The position numbers and the translations under genes are program-made. Source: Peribacillus sp. FSL E2-0218 (lineage in GTDB: Bacteria > Bacillota > Bacilli > Bacillales > DSM-1321). From it: a stretch of 64,000 bases of DNA. The DNA is taken from positions 4,157,501-4,221,500 of the forward strand of contig NZ_CP150304.1 in assembly GCF_037992945.1 (NCBI RefSeq), written 5' to 3'. A model generated the notes under the pieces. That model was given only the letters and a program-made list of their open reading frames with translations, searched no databases and had not been told where the DNA came from. Below, in pieces: positions 17,167 through 24,752 of this stretch (position 1 is its first letter; each line of letters begins with the position of its first letter).

Positions 17167-18152
17167 TGGGAGCAACGGTGGAAGACAAGAAGGTTTTGCT
17201 TAAAGTAGATCAATTGAAGCAATATTTCCCGATCAAGGGTGGTTTTTTCGGAAGGACCGTTAACCATGTAAAGGCCGTCGACGACATCAGCTTCCATATT
17301 TATCAGGGGGAAACGTTAAGTATAGTCGGTGAATCCGGCTGTGGTAAATCGACAACCGGACGGGCCATCCTTCGATTGGATCAACCTACAAGCGGGCAGA
17401 TACACTTTCAGGGCAAGGACCTTTTACGTTTAGGAAAAAAGGATATGAGGCGTACGAGGAAGGATTTGCAGGTCATCTTTCAGGATCCCTTCGCCTCCCT
17501 CAATCCTAGACAGACGATCGGGCAAATTCTCGGAGAAGCCTTAGCGATTCAAAATGTAGTGCCTAAAGAAAATCGCCGGGGCAGGATTGAGGAATTATTG
17601 GGACATGTCGGCCTGAGACCTGAATCGCTGGAAAGATACCCACATGAATTCAGCGGCGGTCAAAGGCAGCGGATCGGGATTGCACGGGCACTTGCCGTAG
17701 ATCCTAAATTGATCATTTGCGATGAAGCGGTATCTGCACTCGATGTCTCCATTCAGGCGCAGGTGCTGAATCTATTAAAAAAATTGCAACGGCAATTCGA
17801 ACTTACCTTTCTTTTCATATCGCATGACTTAGGGGTCGTGCGCCATATCTCGGATCGCGTCATGGTGATGTATCTAGGAAAGATCGTCGAAATCGCCGAC
17901 AAAAAGTCGATATTCGAACAGCCTCAGCACCCTTATACAAGGGCCTTGCTGTCTGCGATCCCTGTACCGAATCCCGTGCAGGAAAGGGAACGGATCCTAT
18001 TGACGGGTGATGTCCCCTCGCCGATCGACCCTCCGAACGGCTGCCGTTTTCATACACGGTGCCCGTTTGTCATGGACATCTGCAAAACGAAGGCACCGGA
18101 ATTGAAAAGATCAACACAAAATCATCAAGTGGCTTGTCACATTGTGTCATAA
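17163..18152 (+). CDS. ABC transporter ATPase, DppF/OppF type
   Basis: 329 residues with Walker A GESGCGKST, Q-loop IFQDPFASLNPR, signature FSGGQRQR and Walker B LIICDEAVSALD. The Walker B has EAVSALD, common in F-type subunits. The C-terminal Cys cluster lies in GCRFHTRCPFVMDIC. It pairs with the preceding ATPase to power uptake. It ends the transporter part of the operon, 79 bp before the sensor kinase gene. Confidence 0.92.
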   Translation: MMGATVEDKKVLLKVDQLKQYFPIKGGFFGRTVNHVKAVDDISFHIYQGETLSIVGESGCGKSTTGRAILRLDQPTSGQIHFQGKDLLRLGKKDMRRTRKDLQVIFQDPFASLNPRQTIGQILGEALAIQNVVPKENRRGRIEELLGHVGLRPESLERYPHEFSGGQRQRIGIARALAVDPKLIICDEAVSALDVSIQAQVLNLLKKLQRQFELTFLFISHDLGVVRHISDRVMVMYLGKIVEIADKKSIFEQPQHPYTRALLSAIPVPNPVQERERILLTGDVPSPIDPPNGCRFHTRCPFVMDICKTKAPELKRSTQNHQVACHIVS

Positions 18153-18231
18153 ATTGTAGATTTCCGCAGAAGTCTTTAGTAAGATACTCATAGACAAAAT
18201 AATTCAAAAATATAACCAGCAGAGGTTCTCC

Positions 18232-18978
18232 ATGCTAAGTTACGAGGGATTCACCATAATTATCATGCTCTTCATTTTAGCTCCCATCATGGGGGCTATC
18301 GCTCTTTTATTTCTATTCATATTCGAAAAGAGAATCGACCTGCTTGAAAATAAAAACAAAGAGATCCGGCTGGAGCAAGCCCTGCAGGAAGCGCAATATA
18401 ACAAGCTGAACCAGCAAATCCAGCCACACTTTCTCTTCAATACCCTGAATGTCATATTGGGCTTGGCCCGCCTGGACAGGAAGGCCGAATTGATCCGAGC
18501 CCTGGAGGCTTTTTCGCAATTCCTGAAATTCAAATACAAAGCTTCCGAGCCATTGATTCCCCTTGCCCAGGAAATTCAGTACACGCAGCATTATCTCGAC
18601 ATCCAAAGCATTCGCTTTGGAGATCGGCTTAAGATCGACATGTCGTGCCCTGACCACTTAACCATCGCACTGGTGCCCCCTTTCATCCTGCAAACATTAG
18701 TGGAGAATTCGTTCAAGCACGGCTTGGAAAAAAAGGTCGGGGCAGCCCTTCTTCATATTCAATTCCATTTGGAATCGGAGACGATGTATCTCGTCGTGAA
18801 GGATAATGGGTTCATCGGAAACGCCACTTCCGCTGCTGAGGATGGCGGACATGGCCTGGACAATATCCAAAAACGCCTACACTTGTATTTCAGCACTCGT
18901 GCACATTTAACGATAGCTTCTGATGAATCGGGCACAAAGGTGGAGGTGTCCTGGCCACTTGTTTTTGATACGAAATAG
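18232..18978 (+). CDS. Sensor histidine kinase, LytS/YehU type, without an input domain
   Basis: 248 residues. One N-terminal membrane segment (about 8-31) leads into a short coiled linker. The His_kinase domain follows with QPHFLFN (phospho-His at 66), then ENSFKHGL (N box) and DGGHGLDNI (G box) of the ATPase. There is no extracytoplasmic or PAS domain, so the signal must enter through the membrane segment or a partner. It is 14 bp upstream of its response regulator. Weak AGAGG site. Confidence 0.88.
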   Translation: MLSYEGFTIIIMLFILAPIMGAIALLFLFIFEKRIDLLENKNKEIRLEQALQEAQYNKLNQQIQPHFLFNTLNVILGLARLDRKAELIRALEAFSQFLKFKYKASEPLIPLAQEIQYTQHYLDIQSIRFGDRLKIDMSCPDHLTIALVPPFILQTLVENSFKHGLEKKVGAALLHIQFHLESETMYLVVKDNGFIGNATSAAEDGGHGLDNIQKRLHLYFSTRAHLTIASDESGTKVEVSWPLVFDTK

Positions 18979-18992
18979 AAGGAGGCACCGGA

Positions 18993-19691
18993 ATGAATGT
19001 ATTATTAGTTGATGACGAACCACTGGTCCTTGAACAAATGGAATATATGATCCAATCGATATTCCCTTTTTGGAAGTTCCATAAAGCCGCTGATGCTGTT
19101 CAAGCCCTTACCCTCAACCAGAATCACAAAATCAACCTCGCTTTCCTGGACATTAACCTTCCAGGGCGATCGGGCCTTGAATTCGGTGAAGATCTGCGGG
19201 CACTCAATAAAGATGTGGAAATCATCATGGTAACCGCCCATCAAAGCTTCGACTATGCCCAGCAATCCATCAGGATCGGGGTTGTTGATTACTTAACGAA
19301 ACCGGTGATTGAAAGTGAATTGCATAAAGTGCTATCCAAGTATCAAGAAAGCGGGGTAACCCAAAACTATTCAAGCCTGATCCATCATTCGCTATCATTC
19401 ATTCATGAAAATTATGCGGATAAAATCTCGCTTTCGGACATCGCCCGTGAAGTACATACGAACCCGACTTATTTGAGCAGGAAATTCCATGAAGAGGTCG
19501 GCACCTCCTTTTCCGAATATTTAATGCACTATCGAATCGAAGCCGCTAAAAGGGCGTTAACCACTAACACGAACTGGAGCATCTCGGATGTAGCTGAACA
19601 CTCCGGTTTCAACAGTCAGCATTATTTCAGCACGTTATTCCGTAAAATAGAGGGAATTACACCGAAGGAGTTCCGCGAGAAAGGAAAATGA
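18993..19691 (+). CDS. Response regulator with AraC-type DNA-binding domain (YesN-like)
   Basis: 232 residues: a receiver domain with DDEP and phospho-Asp 53 in FLDINLPG, a Lys near 105 in VDYLTKPV, then two helix-turn-helix motifs of the AraC family over about 130-230 (ISLSDIAREVHTNPTYLSRK and the GFNSQHYFSTLFRK end). It is the obvious candidate to bind the 21-22-bp spaced AGTAA boxes at 7483-7508, 9428-9453 and 14198-14245. AraC-family regulators commonly use tandem boxes on one face of the helix. That link is inferred. Confidence 0.9.
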   Translation: MNVLLVDDEPLVLEQMEYMIQSIFPFWKFHKAADAVQALTLNQNHKINLAFLDINLPGRSGLEFGEDLRALNKDVEIIMVTAHQSFDYAQQSIRIGVVDYLTKPVIESELHKVLSKYQESGVTQNYSSLIHHSLSFIHENYADKISLSDIAREVHTNPTYLSRKFHEEVGTSFSEYLMHYRIEAAKRALTTNTNWSISDVAEHSGFNSQHYFSTLFRKIEGITPKEFREKGK

Positions 19692-19694
19692 CCA

Positions 19695-21014
19695 TTGCGA
19701 TCACGGACATTTCAAGAATACGTACAAGGCCCGATCCAAATCGGAATGGGCTTAGGAATCATCTCCCTCCTGGCACGCTGGGTGACGGGAACCACCATCT
19801 TATCCTCTCCTGAATCCATGGTGAAGTATGGCGTGTTCGGTGGAATCGGCTACGCGATAATGGGGGCGATCGCCCTGTTCATGTTCAGCTTCATCGGCAA
19901 GCGGGTTCGGCAGGATTTTCCGGTGGGATTGACCATGGGCGACTATTTAAAAACGAGGCTGCATCCACTGGGATATTGGATCTTGCTGGTCATCCTGGTC
20001 ATAACCAGCTTACACATTTTATTCATTCAGGGAATGGCCGCCTCCACCCTCTGTCAATTCCTTTTCGATACACCGCTGTATGTCGGTTTATTTTTCTTTT
20101 TCGTTTTTTGTGTTCTTTTTGCAGGCTTCGGCGGGTTGAAGCTCATTCATCGTTTCGCCGCCTTTCAAGTCGTTTTCATGTTTGCCGCCGTCATCTTGAT
20201 TCCTTTATATTTTTTCGTCAAAGAAGGCATCCAGCCCGTTTATGATGGAATCCGCCTGTATCATCCCTATATGCTCGTGATCAATAAATATGATTTATGG
20301 AGTTTCATTTTTGCCGGACTGCTCGTCGGATTCGGCCAATTTTTCTTTGATCTGACATCATGGCAGCGTTTGTTCATGATCGAACTGAAAAAGGTTCCCT
20401 TAACCTTTTCCTTGTCCGGCCTGATATGGCTCATATTCCCGCTCTCATTTTCATCACTGTTCATCATGGTGATCTTCACTGGCGGCTTCACTGATATCCA
20501 CTCCATTTTAGAGGGGCTGGCAAACAAGATCACGACGCCATTTTTTTTCATCCTGTTCGTGCTTTGTGCCTTCAGTGCAATCACGTCAACATTCGGAGCC
20601 TGCCTGCATGCCTTGGTCAGCCTGATTGTCGCCAATATGATCGATCCCTTCCAGGACAGAACGACTGACCAGCAAAAAATAAGGATGGCCTACCTTCTAT
20701 CAATCAGTATCGGCGTATTGATATTCATGGCTACACTCTTATATTCCCCAAACCTATTGGAGCTTTTATTTTATTCCGGGAATATCTATTCGGCCTTGCT
20801 CGCCCCCATCCTGGTGATTGTGTTCAGCAAAGGGAAAGTCGCCAATTACATTCCGATAAGTGCGGTCTTGGCCATCGCTGCCTCCTACATCATCCAGCCT
20901 TATGCAAGTGAATTTCAAAGCATATGGTTCAGCGGTTTAACATCCTTCACGATCATCGTCGCATGCATGATCTATAGCTTCATCCGGAATAAATGGGAGC
21001 TTCGCAAAGATTAA
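19695..21014 (+). CDS. Sodium:solute symporter (SSS)-like membrane protein
   Basis: 439 residues with about 12-13 hydrophobic segments. The fold and phrases such as GIISLLARWVTGTTI and FGQFFFDLTSWQRLFMIE resemble the SSS/APC-fold symporters. The start is TTG at 19695, 3 bp after the regulator stop, with AAAGG about 10 bp upstream. The gene is translationally tied to the two-component pair. It may import a ligand of the locus or act as co-sensor for the input-less kinase. Similarity is by eye and the substrate is unknown. Confidence 0.7.
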   Translation: MRSRTFQEYVQGPIQIGMGLGIISLLARWVTGTTILSSPESMVKYGVFGGIGYAIMGAIALFMFSFIGKRVRQDFPVGLTMGDYLKTRLHPLGYWILLVILVITSLHILFIQGMAASTLCQFLFDTPLYVGLFFFFVFCVLFAGFGGLKLIHRFAAFQVVFMFAAVILIPLYFFVKEGIQPVYDGIRLYHPYMLVINKYDLWSFIFAGLLVGFGQFFFDLTSWQRLFMIELKKVPLTFSLSGLIWLIFPLSFSSLFIMVIFTGGFTDIHSILEGLANKITTPFFFILFVLCAFSAITSTFGACLHALVSLIVANMIDPFQDRTTDQQKIRMAYLLSISIGVLIFMATLLYSPNLLELLFYSGNIYSALLAPILVIVFSKGKVANYIPISAVLAIAASYIIQPYASEFQSIWFSGLTSFTIIVACMIYSFIRNKWELRKD

Positions 21015-21048
21015 AAAAAAGCTGCCGACATGATGTCGACAGCTTTTT
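21014..21048. terminator. Bidirectional terminator
   Basis: AAAAGCTG-CGACA / TGTCG-CAGCTTTTTT arms with A- and T-runs on either side serve the converging transporter and Big2-protein genes. Confidence 0.85.
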
Positions 21049-21063
21049 TCCTCTGCTGGAATG

Positions 21064-23157
21064 CTATTTTTTGGTGAAATCCACCTTATTCAAGCTAGAA
21101 ATATTAATGCGATCTCCATTTTTCAGCGTGGTCGTTACACTTGTTACCATGTAATCATCACGTTCATTGGAGAGGATTTCATTTACAAGTAAATGGTCTC
21201 CCCTGTAAATGAATAAATTTCCTGCTGAACTTGGTGTCGTTATTTTATATCTTCCCGCTGCTATATCTTTGCCTACTGTCCAGTATCCAGCATGCAGGGT
21301 ATTCGATTTAACATGGGATACTTTGGTGAACTGTACACTGTCCAGTCCAGCTATTTCAATACTGTCCCCCGATTTAATATCCGTTGTAACAGCCGTTACA
21401 CTATAACCATCATCTTCATTTGATAGGATTTCATTTACATAGCGATCGTAGCTATTATCCGCGATAAATAAATTGCCGCTGCCCGATTTTGTCGTGATTT
21501 TATAACGTCCTGCCGGCAAATTTTTGCCTGCCTTCCATTTTCCTGCACTTAAACTTTTACTATAAGGTACATAAATCGTGGTGACGCTTGATTTTCCATT
21601 TACAGTAGTCGCCGTAATTTTGGCCGTTCCAACTCCCACAGCGGTCACTTTCCCTTTACTATCGACCTTCGCTATTTTTGTATGGGACGATTTCCACTTC
21701 ACCGTTTTATTCGTTGTATTGCTAGGACTAACAGTTGCGGATAAGGCCAATGTTTTACCTTTTAACAAAGTGGCGGAAGTCTTGTTCACTTTAATTGATT
21801 TTGCCATGACCGGGGCTGTAATGGTGACCTTCACCTTAGCATCCTTTGCCCCTTTAACGCTTGCCGTGACGGTGGTCGTCCCTTTTAGTTTGCCGGTGAC
21901 CTTCCCTTTGCTATCAACGGTGGCGATTTTGGTATTAGCGGATTTCCACTTCACCGTTTTGTCCGTGCTATCAGAGGGTGACACGGACGCAGTCAGGGTT
22001 CCTGTCTTGCCTGCCATGATAGACAAGCTTGATTTATTCACCTTCACCGTTTTTGTGGAAACCTTTACGGCAACGGTTTTCATGACCTTCGTGTTCTCTT
22101 TGGCAGTCGCCGTTATGGTCGCCGATCCATTTTCCAATCCTTTTATATTGCCTTTTGAATCGACTTTAGCGACTCTGGAATTCGAGCTTTTCCATAAAAT
22201 CGTTTTATTCGCTGCATTGCCTGGAGCTACTGTCGCAGTTACTTTAATCGTTTGGTTATTTGAGATGTTTAACGCTGATTTACTTAATTTCAAACTAGTA
22301 GGAACAATATTCGTCACTGTAACTTCGATGCTTTTTTTAATGGATGCATCACCATCGGCAGTAGCTGTGATTGTTGTCCTGCCAGCTTTAAGTGCTTTTA
22401 CATTTCCTTTCACATCTACTGTCGCAATTCGGGGATCACCGACAGTCCAACTAACACTTTTATTAATGGCACTGTTCGGATACACCGTAGCCTTTAATTG
22501 TGCGGTTTGGCTCACTAACAGGGACAGACTAGGCTTACTCAACGTGATACTTTTCGGAACTAGGATCTTTTCTTTAAAACTCATCGTACCGACCAATGAA
22601 GAAATGTAGATTTTTTCTCCCTCCGAAGCCCTATACTCATAAGGATCTTCTTCGTTGAAGAGGTTAAGAGAATCTTTTCGGTTATATCGGTCATCCAAAA
22701 TATTTATATACGCCACATCATAGTCATCCGAAGGGCGGTCAATATCCAATGCATACGTGCCTGCAGGAATATCGGTGCCTATCTCATAATAACCAGCGGA
22801 TATGTTTCTCAAGTCTACTTTCGGGATTTGCCGGACGTCCATAGTGGAAGCACCATCATATAGATTGCTTTCTATTTTGTCTCCAGCTTTCAAGCGTACC
22901 GTAAATCGTGTAGGCATGTATCCATCATCACTGAGCGTTTCATTAATTATTTCGTTCGTATCCCTCGTAATAGTAATGATTGCGGTCCCTCTTGTAATAC
23001 TGAATTCAGTTAAGCCAGCGGATATTCCCTCCCCAGCTGTATAAGTCCCATCACTTATTGAATCAGTACCTGCAGCTTGTACCGTACTACTGCCCAAACC
23101 AATCGAAAGCGATAGTATCATCACGAGAATCATCTTGATAATTATATTTCTCTTCAT
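21064..23157 (-). CDS. Secreted Big2 (bacterial Ig-like) repeat protein with paired beta modules
   Basis: About 697 residues from the ATG at 23157 (AAGAAGG 10 bp upstream; the ATG at 23181 lacks a site). A signal peptide ends near VQAAG. The N-terminal part carries modules of the form GIxAGxYxI/ALDIDR. Four Big2 domains follow, each with a W-x-S/G-x-x-x-I/V-A-x-V-D motif and an ITATA-type end. The C-terminal third holds two copies of a GKxxAGRYKIT...GNLFI...VNEILSN module. There is no sortase signal or membrane anchor. It is probably secreted or wall-associated; Big2 domains often serve adhesion. Function otherwise unknown. Confidence 0.8.
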   Translation of the reverse strand: MKRNIIIKMILVMILSLSIGLGSSTVQAAGTDSISDGTYTAGEGISAGLTEFSITRGTAIITITRDTNEIINETLSDDGYMPTRFTVRLKAGDKIESNLYDGASTMDVRQIPKVDLRNISAGYYEIGTDIPAGTYALDIDRPSDDYDVAYINILDDRYNRKDSLNLFNEEDPYEYRASEGEKIYISSLVGTMSFKEKILVPKSITLSKPSLSLLVSQTAQLKATVYPNSAINKSVSWTVGDPRIATVDVKGNVKALKAGRTTITATADGDASIKKSIEVTVTNIVPTSLKLSKSALNISNNQTIKVTATVAPGNAANKTILWKSSNSRVAKVDSKGNIKGLENGSATITATAKENTKVMKTVAVKVSTKTVKVNKSSLSIMAGKTGTLTASVSPSDSTDKTVKWKSANTKIATVDSKGKVTGKLKGTTTVTASVKGAKDAKVKVTITAPVMAKSIKVNKTSATLLKGKTLALSATVSPSNTTNKTVKWKSSHTKIAKVDSKGKVTAVGVGTAKITATTVNGKSSVTTIYVPYSKSLSAGKWKAGKNLPAGRYKITTKSGSGNLFIADNSYDRYVNEILSNEDDGYSVTAVTTDIKSGDSIEIAGLDSVQFTKVSHVKSNTLHAGYWTVGKDIAAGRYKITTPSSAGNLFIYRGDHLLVNEILSNERDDYMVTSVTTTLKNGDRINISSLNKVDFTKK

Positions 23158-23320
23158 AAAAAGTGAACCATCCTTCTTCATTAATTTTTCTTTAAGTCAT
23201 CCTATAAGTATATCGACAGCAAATTCAATAATTTCATTATGCAATAATTCACTGGAATTGTATGGATAATACTTAAAAATATTTAGAAGAATTTTCTGTT
23301 TTCTAGCCAAATCAGTGATT

Positions 23321-23488
23321 GGCTCTTAATTTGGTCGCTTTAACCTTGAGTTTCCTCGGTTTATCCGCGAGTTTTGGCACTTTATTCGCGAATTTAGCCC
23401 TTTTACTCGCGAATTTCGGTACTTTATTCGCGAATTCGACACTTTTACTCACGAATTCAGCAGCTGGCTCTTGATTTGGTCGCTTTAA
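23321..23488. repeat. Five-unit 21-bp tandem array with flanking direct repeats
   Basis: CGCGA-centred units at 23366, 23387, 23408, 23429 and 23450 are exactly 21 bp apart, with consensus CTTTACTCGCGAATTTNGNNA. The array is bracketed by a 23-bp direct repeat, GGCTCTTAATTTGGTCGCTT.. at 23321-23343 and 23466-23488, with one mismatch. It lies in the noncoding gap between the Big2 and VOC genes. Confidence 0.85.
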
Positions 23489-23541
23489 TCTCGATTGGGC
23501 TTCCTACTCATTCAGGGTATTTTGCTTTCTAAAAAAAGACA

Positions 23542-23590
23542 AGCTTCCCCGATTGATGTGGATACACGGCCACTTCGAATCGGGGAAGCT
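23542..23590 (-). terminator. Terminator of the VOC protein gene
   Basis: AGCTTCCCCGATT / AATCGGGGAAGCT is a perfect 13-bp stem, with a T-run on the minus strand. The 23-base loop has a small inner GTGG/CCAC pairing. Confidence 0.85.
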
Positions 23591-23633
23591 CATTATTGGC
23601 TTCATGCATGAACAGCTTTCAACGGCCTTCTGG

Positions 23634-24035
23634 CTAACTTGTAGGACGTTCCAAACTGCCGACTGTGGATGGTCCTGTTGCTTCTTCCTTAGCTATTTGG
23701 CAGTAAACTTCGACGAGGAATCCGCCTGGTGCAGAAACATAAAAGGTGTAGGCATGTTCATGTTTCGGCAGCCCCGCCTCGTATCCATCCGCTGACAGTC
23801 TTCGATTTACCTCATCCACCTGCTGCTTGTTTTTCTGGGGGAAACCTATATGGAATGTTTTTGGATAATGTGCATCCTTGCCCTTCATTAAGTTCAGCAG
23901 GAATCCATCGTCATCGAACATGGCCGCAAAACCCGATCCTTTGCTTCCGATACAGGTTAAACCAAAATACGTTTCCAAAAAGTTTCGCGTTGCAGGGACA
24001 TCCGTTACCGTTAAATTCAGATGATTGATTTTCAA
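23634..24035 (-). CDS. VOC (glyoxalase/dioxygenase-fold) family protein
   Basis: 133 residues with the start INHLNLTVTDVPATRNFLETY and the end FYVSAPGGFLVEVYC, which are typical of the two-module VOC fold. Metal-ligand candidates are His5, His/Glu in KTFHIGF and Glu in LVEVY. The start is TTG with a GAGGG site. It is divergent from the MarR gene and may be its target. Substrate unknown. Confidence 0.8.
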   Translation of the reverse strand: MKINHLNLTVTDVPATRNFLETYFGLTCIGSKGSGFAAMFDDDGFLLNLMKGKDAHYPKTFHIGFPQKNKQQVDEVNRRLSADGYEAGLPKHEHAYTFYVSAPGGFLVEVYCQIAKEEATGPSTVGSLERPTS

Positions 24036-24103
24036 TATCGTTCCCTCGCTTTCTGCTTTTGATTTAGGATGCTTCCTTTACAACATGTGAAATGTTTCGT
24101 TAG

Positions 24104-24136
24104 AATGAATGCATAAAGAATAAACGAACATTCATT
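24104..24136. promoter_or_regulatory. Inverted repeat in the VOC/marR divergent region
   Basis: AATGAATG (24104-24111) and CATTCATT (24129-24136) form an inverted repeat with 17 bp between. It is a candidate operator for the MarR-type regulator. Confidence 0.4.
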
Positions 24137-24199
24137 ATCTCGACAATTAAACATCTTTGTCATCAAGATATATATTTATATTAAAAGGAGGATTCACTT

Positions 24200-24688
24200 T
24201 TGTCAAACCCACATCAAGTCCCAACGACAGATTCACAGCAATATTTCGTCTCGGCCATGCGGGGTCTAGGGACCCGAACGATTTTATATCAGCAAAATGT
24301 CGCCACCTCGCTTGGACTGTATAATCATGATTTCATCTCCGTTGATATCCTGCGCGAAACCGGTCCGATCACTGCCGGAGAACTTGCCAAAAAAACCGGC
24401 CTCACCACTGGCAGCATAACGGCATTGGTCGATCGGCTTGAAAAATTCGGATACGTCCGCAGACAAAATGATCCCAATGACCGGCGCAGGGTGATCATCG
24501 TACCCGAATATGAAGATAAAGAAGAAGTGTACAACACGTATCTACCGCTTCATAATGAAATGGTTAAGCTCGTTTCCAGCTACACGCCGGAAGAGCTGGA
24601 GCTCATCACCACGTTTTTGGGTAAAGCAAGCTCTGTCCTCGATGAACAGATTCAGCAGCTCAGCTCGAATAAACAAGGACCTAAATGA
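24200..24688 (+). CDS. MarR-family transcriptional regulator
   Basis: 162 residues with a winged helix at about 55-105: ITAGELAKKTGLTTGSITAL is the recognition region and DPNDRRRV the wing. The start is TTG at 24200 with AGGAGGA at 24186-24192. It is divergent from the VOC gene. MarR proteins usually repress a neighbour and are released by phenolics or oxidants. No conserved redox Cys was seen. Confidence 0.88.
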   Translation: MSNPHQVPTTDSQQYFVSAMRGLGTRTILYQQNVATSLGLYNHDFISVDILRETGPITAGELAKKTGLTTGSITALVDRLEKFGYVRRQNDPNDRRRVIIVPEYEDKEEVYNTYLPLHNEMVKLVSSYTPEELELITTFLGKASSVLDEQIQQLSSNKQGPK

Positions 24689-24702
24689 TACGCAGCCATA
24701 TG

Positions 24703-24743
24703 AAAAGACGGTATCCCGAAACCTCGGGATACCGTCTTTTTTT
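24703..24743. terminator. Bidirectional terminator between marR-type gene and selO
   Basis: AAAAGACGGTATCCCGA pairs fully with TCGGGATACCGTCTTTT across a 4-base loop, followed by T-runs on both strands. Confidence 0.92.
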
Positions 24744-24752
24744 CACCTGATC

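Noticed and set aside
18178..18216. An AGTAA box and TATAAC before the kinase gene as a fourth regulon site
   Set aside because: There is only one box, and the distance is 29 rather than 33 bp.
21578..22609. A 343-codon plus-strand frame inside the Big2 gene
   Set aside because: It is the antisense of repeated Val/Thr/Lys codons; the opposite strand encodes clear Big2 domains with a signal peptide.
23357..23461. CRISPR-like look of the 21-bp array
   Set aside because: Units are contiguous with no spacers, and there are no cas genes.
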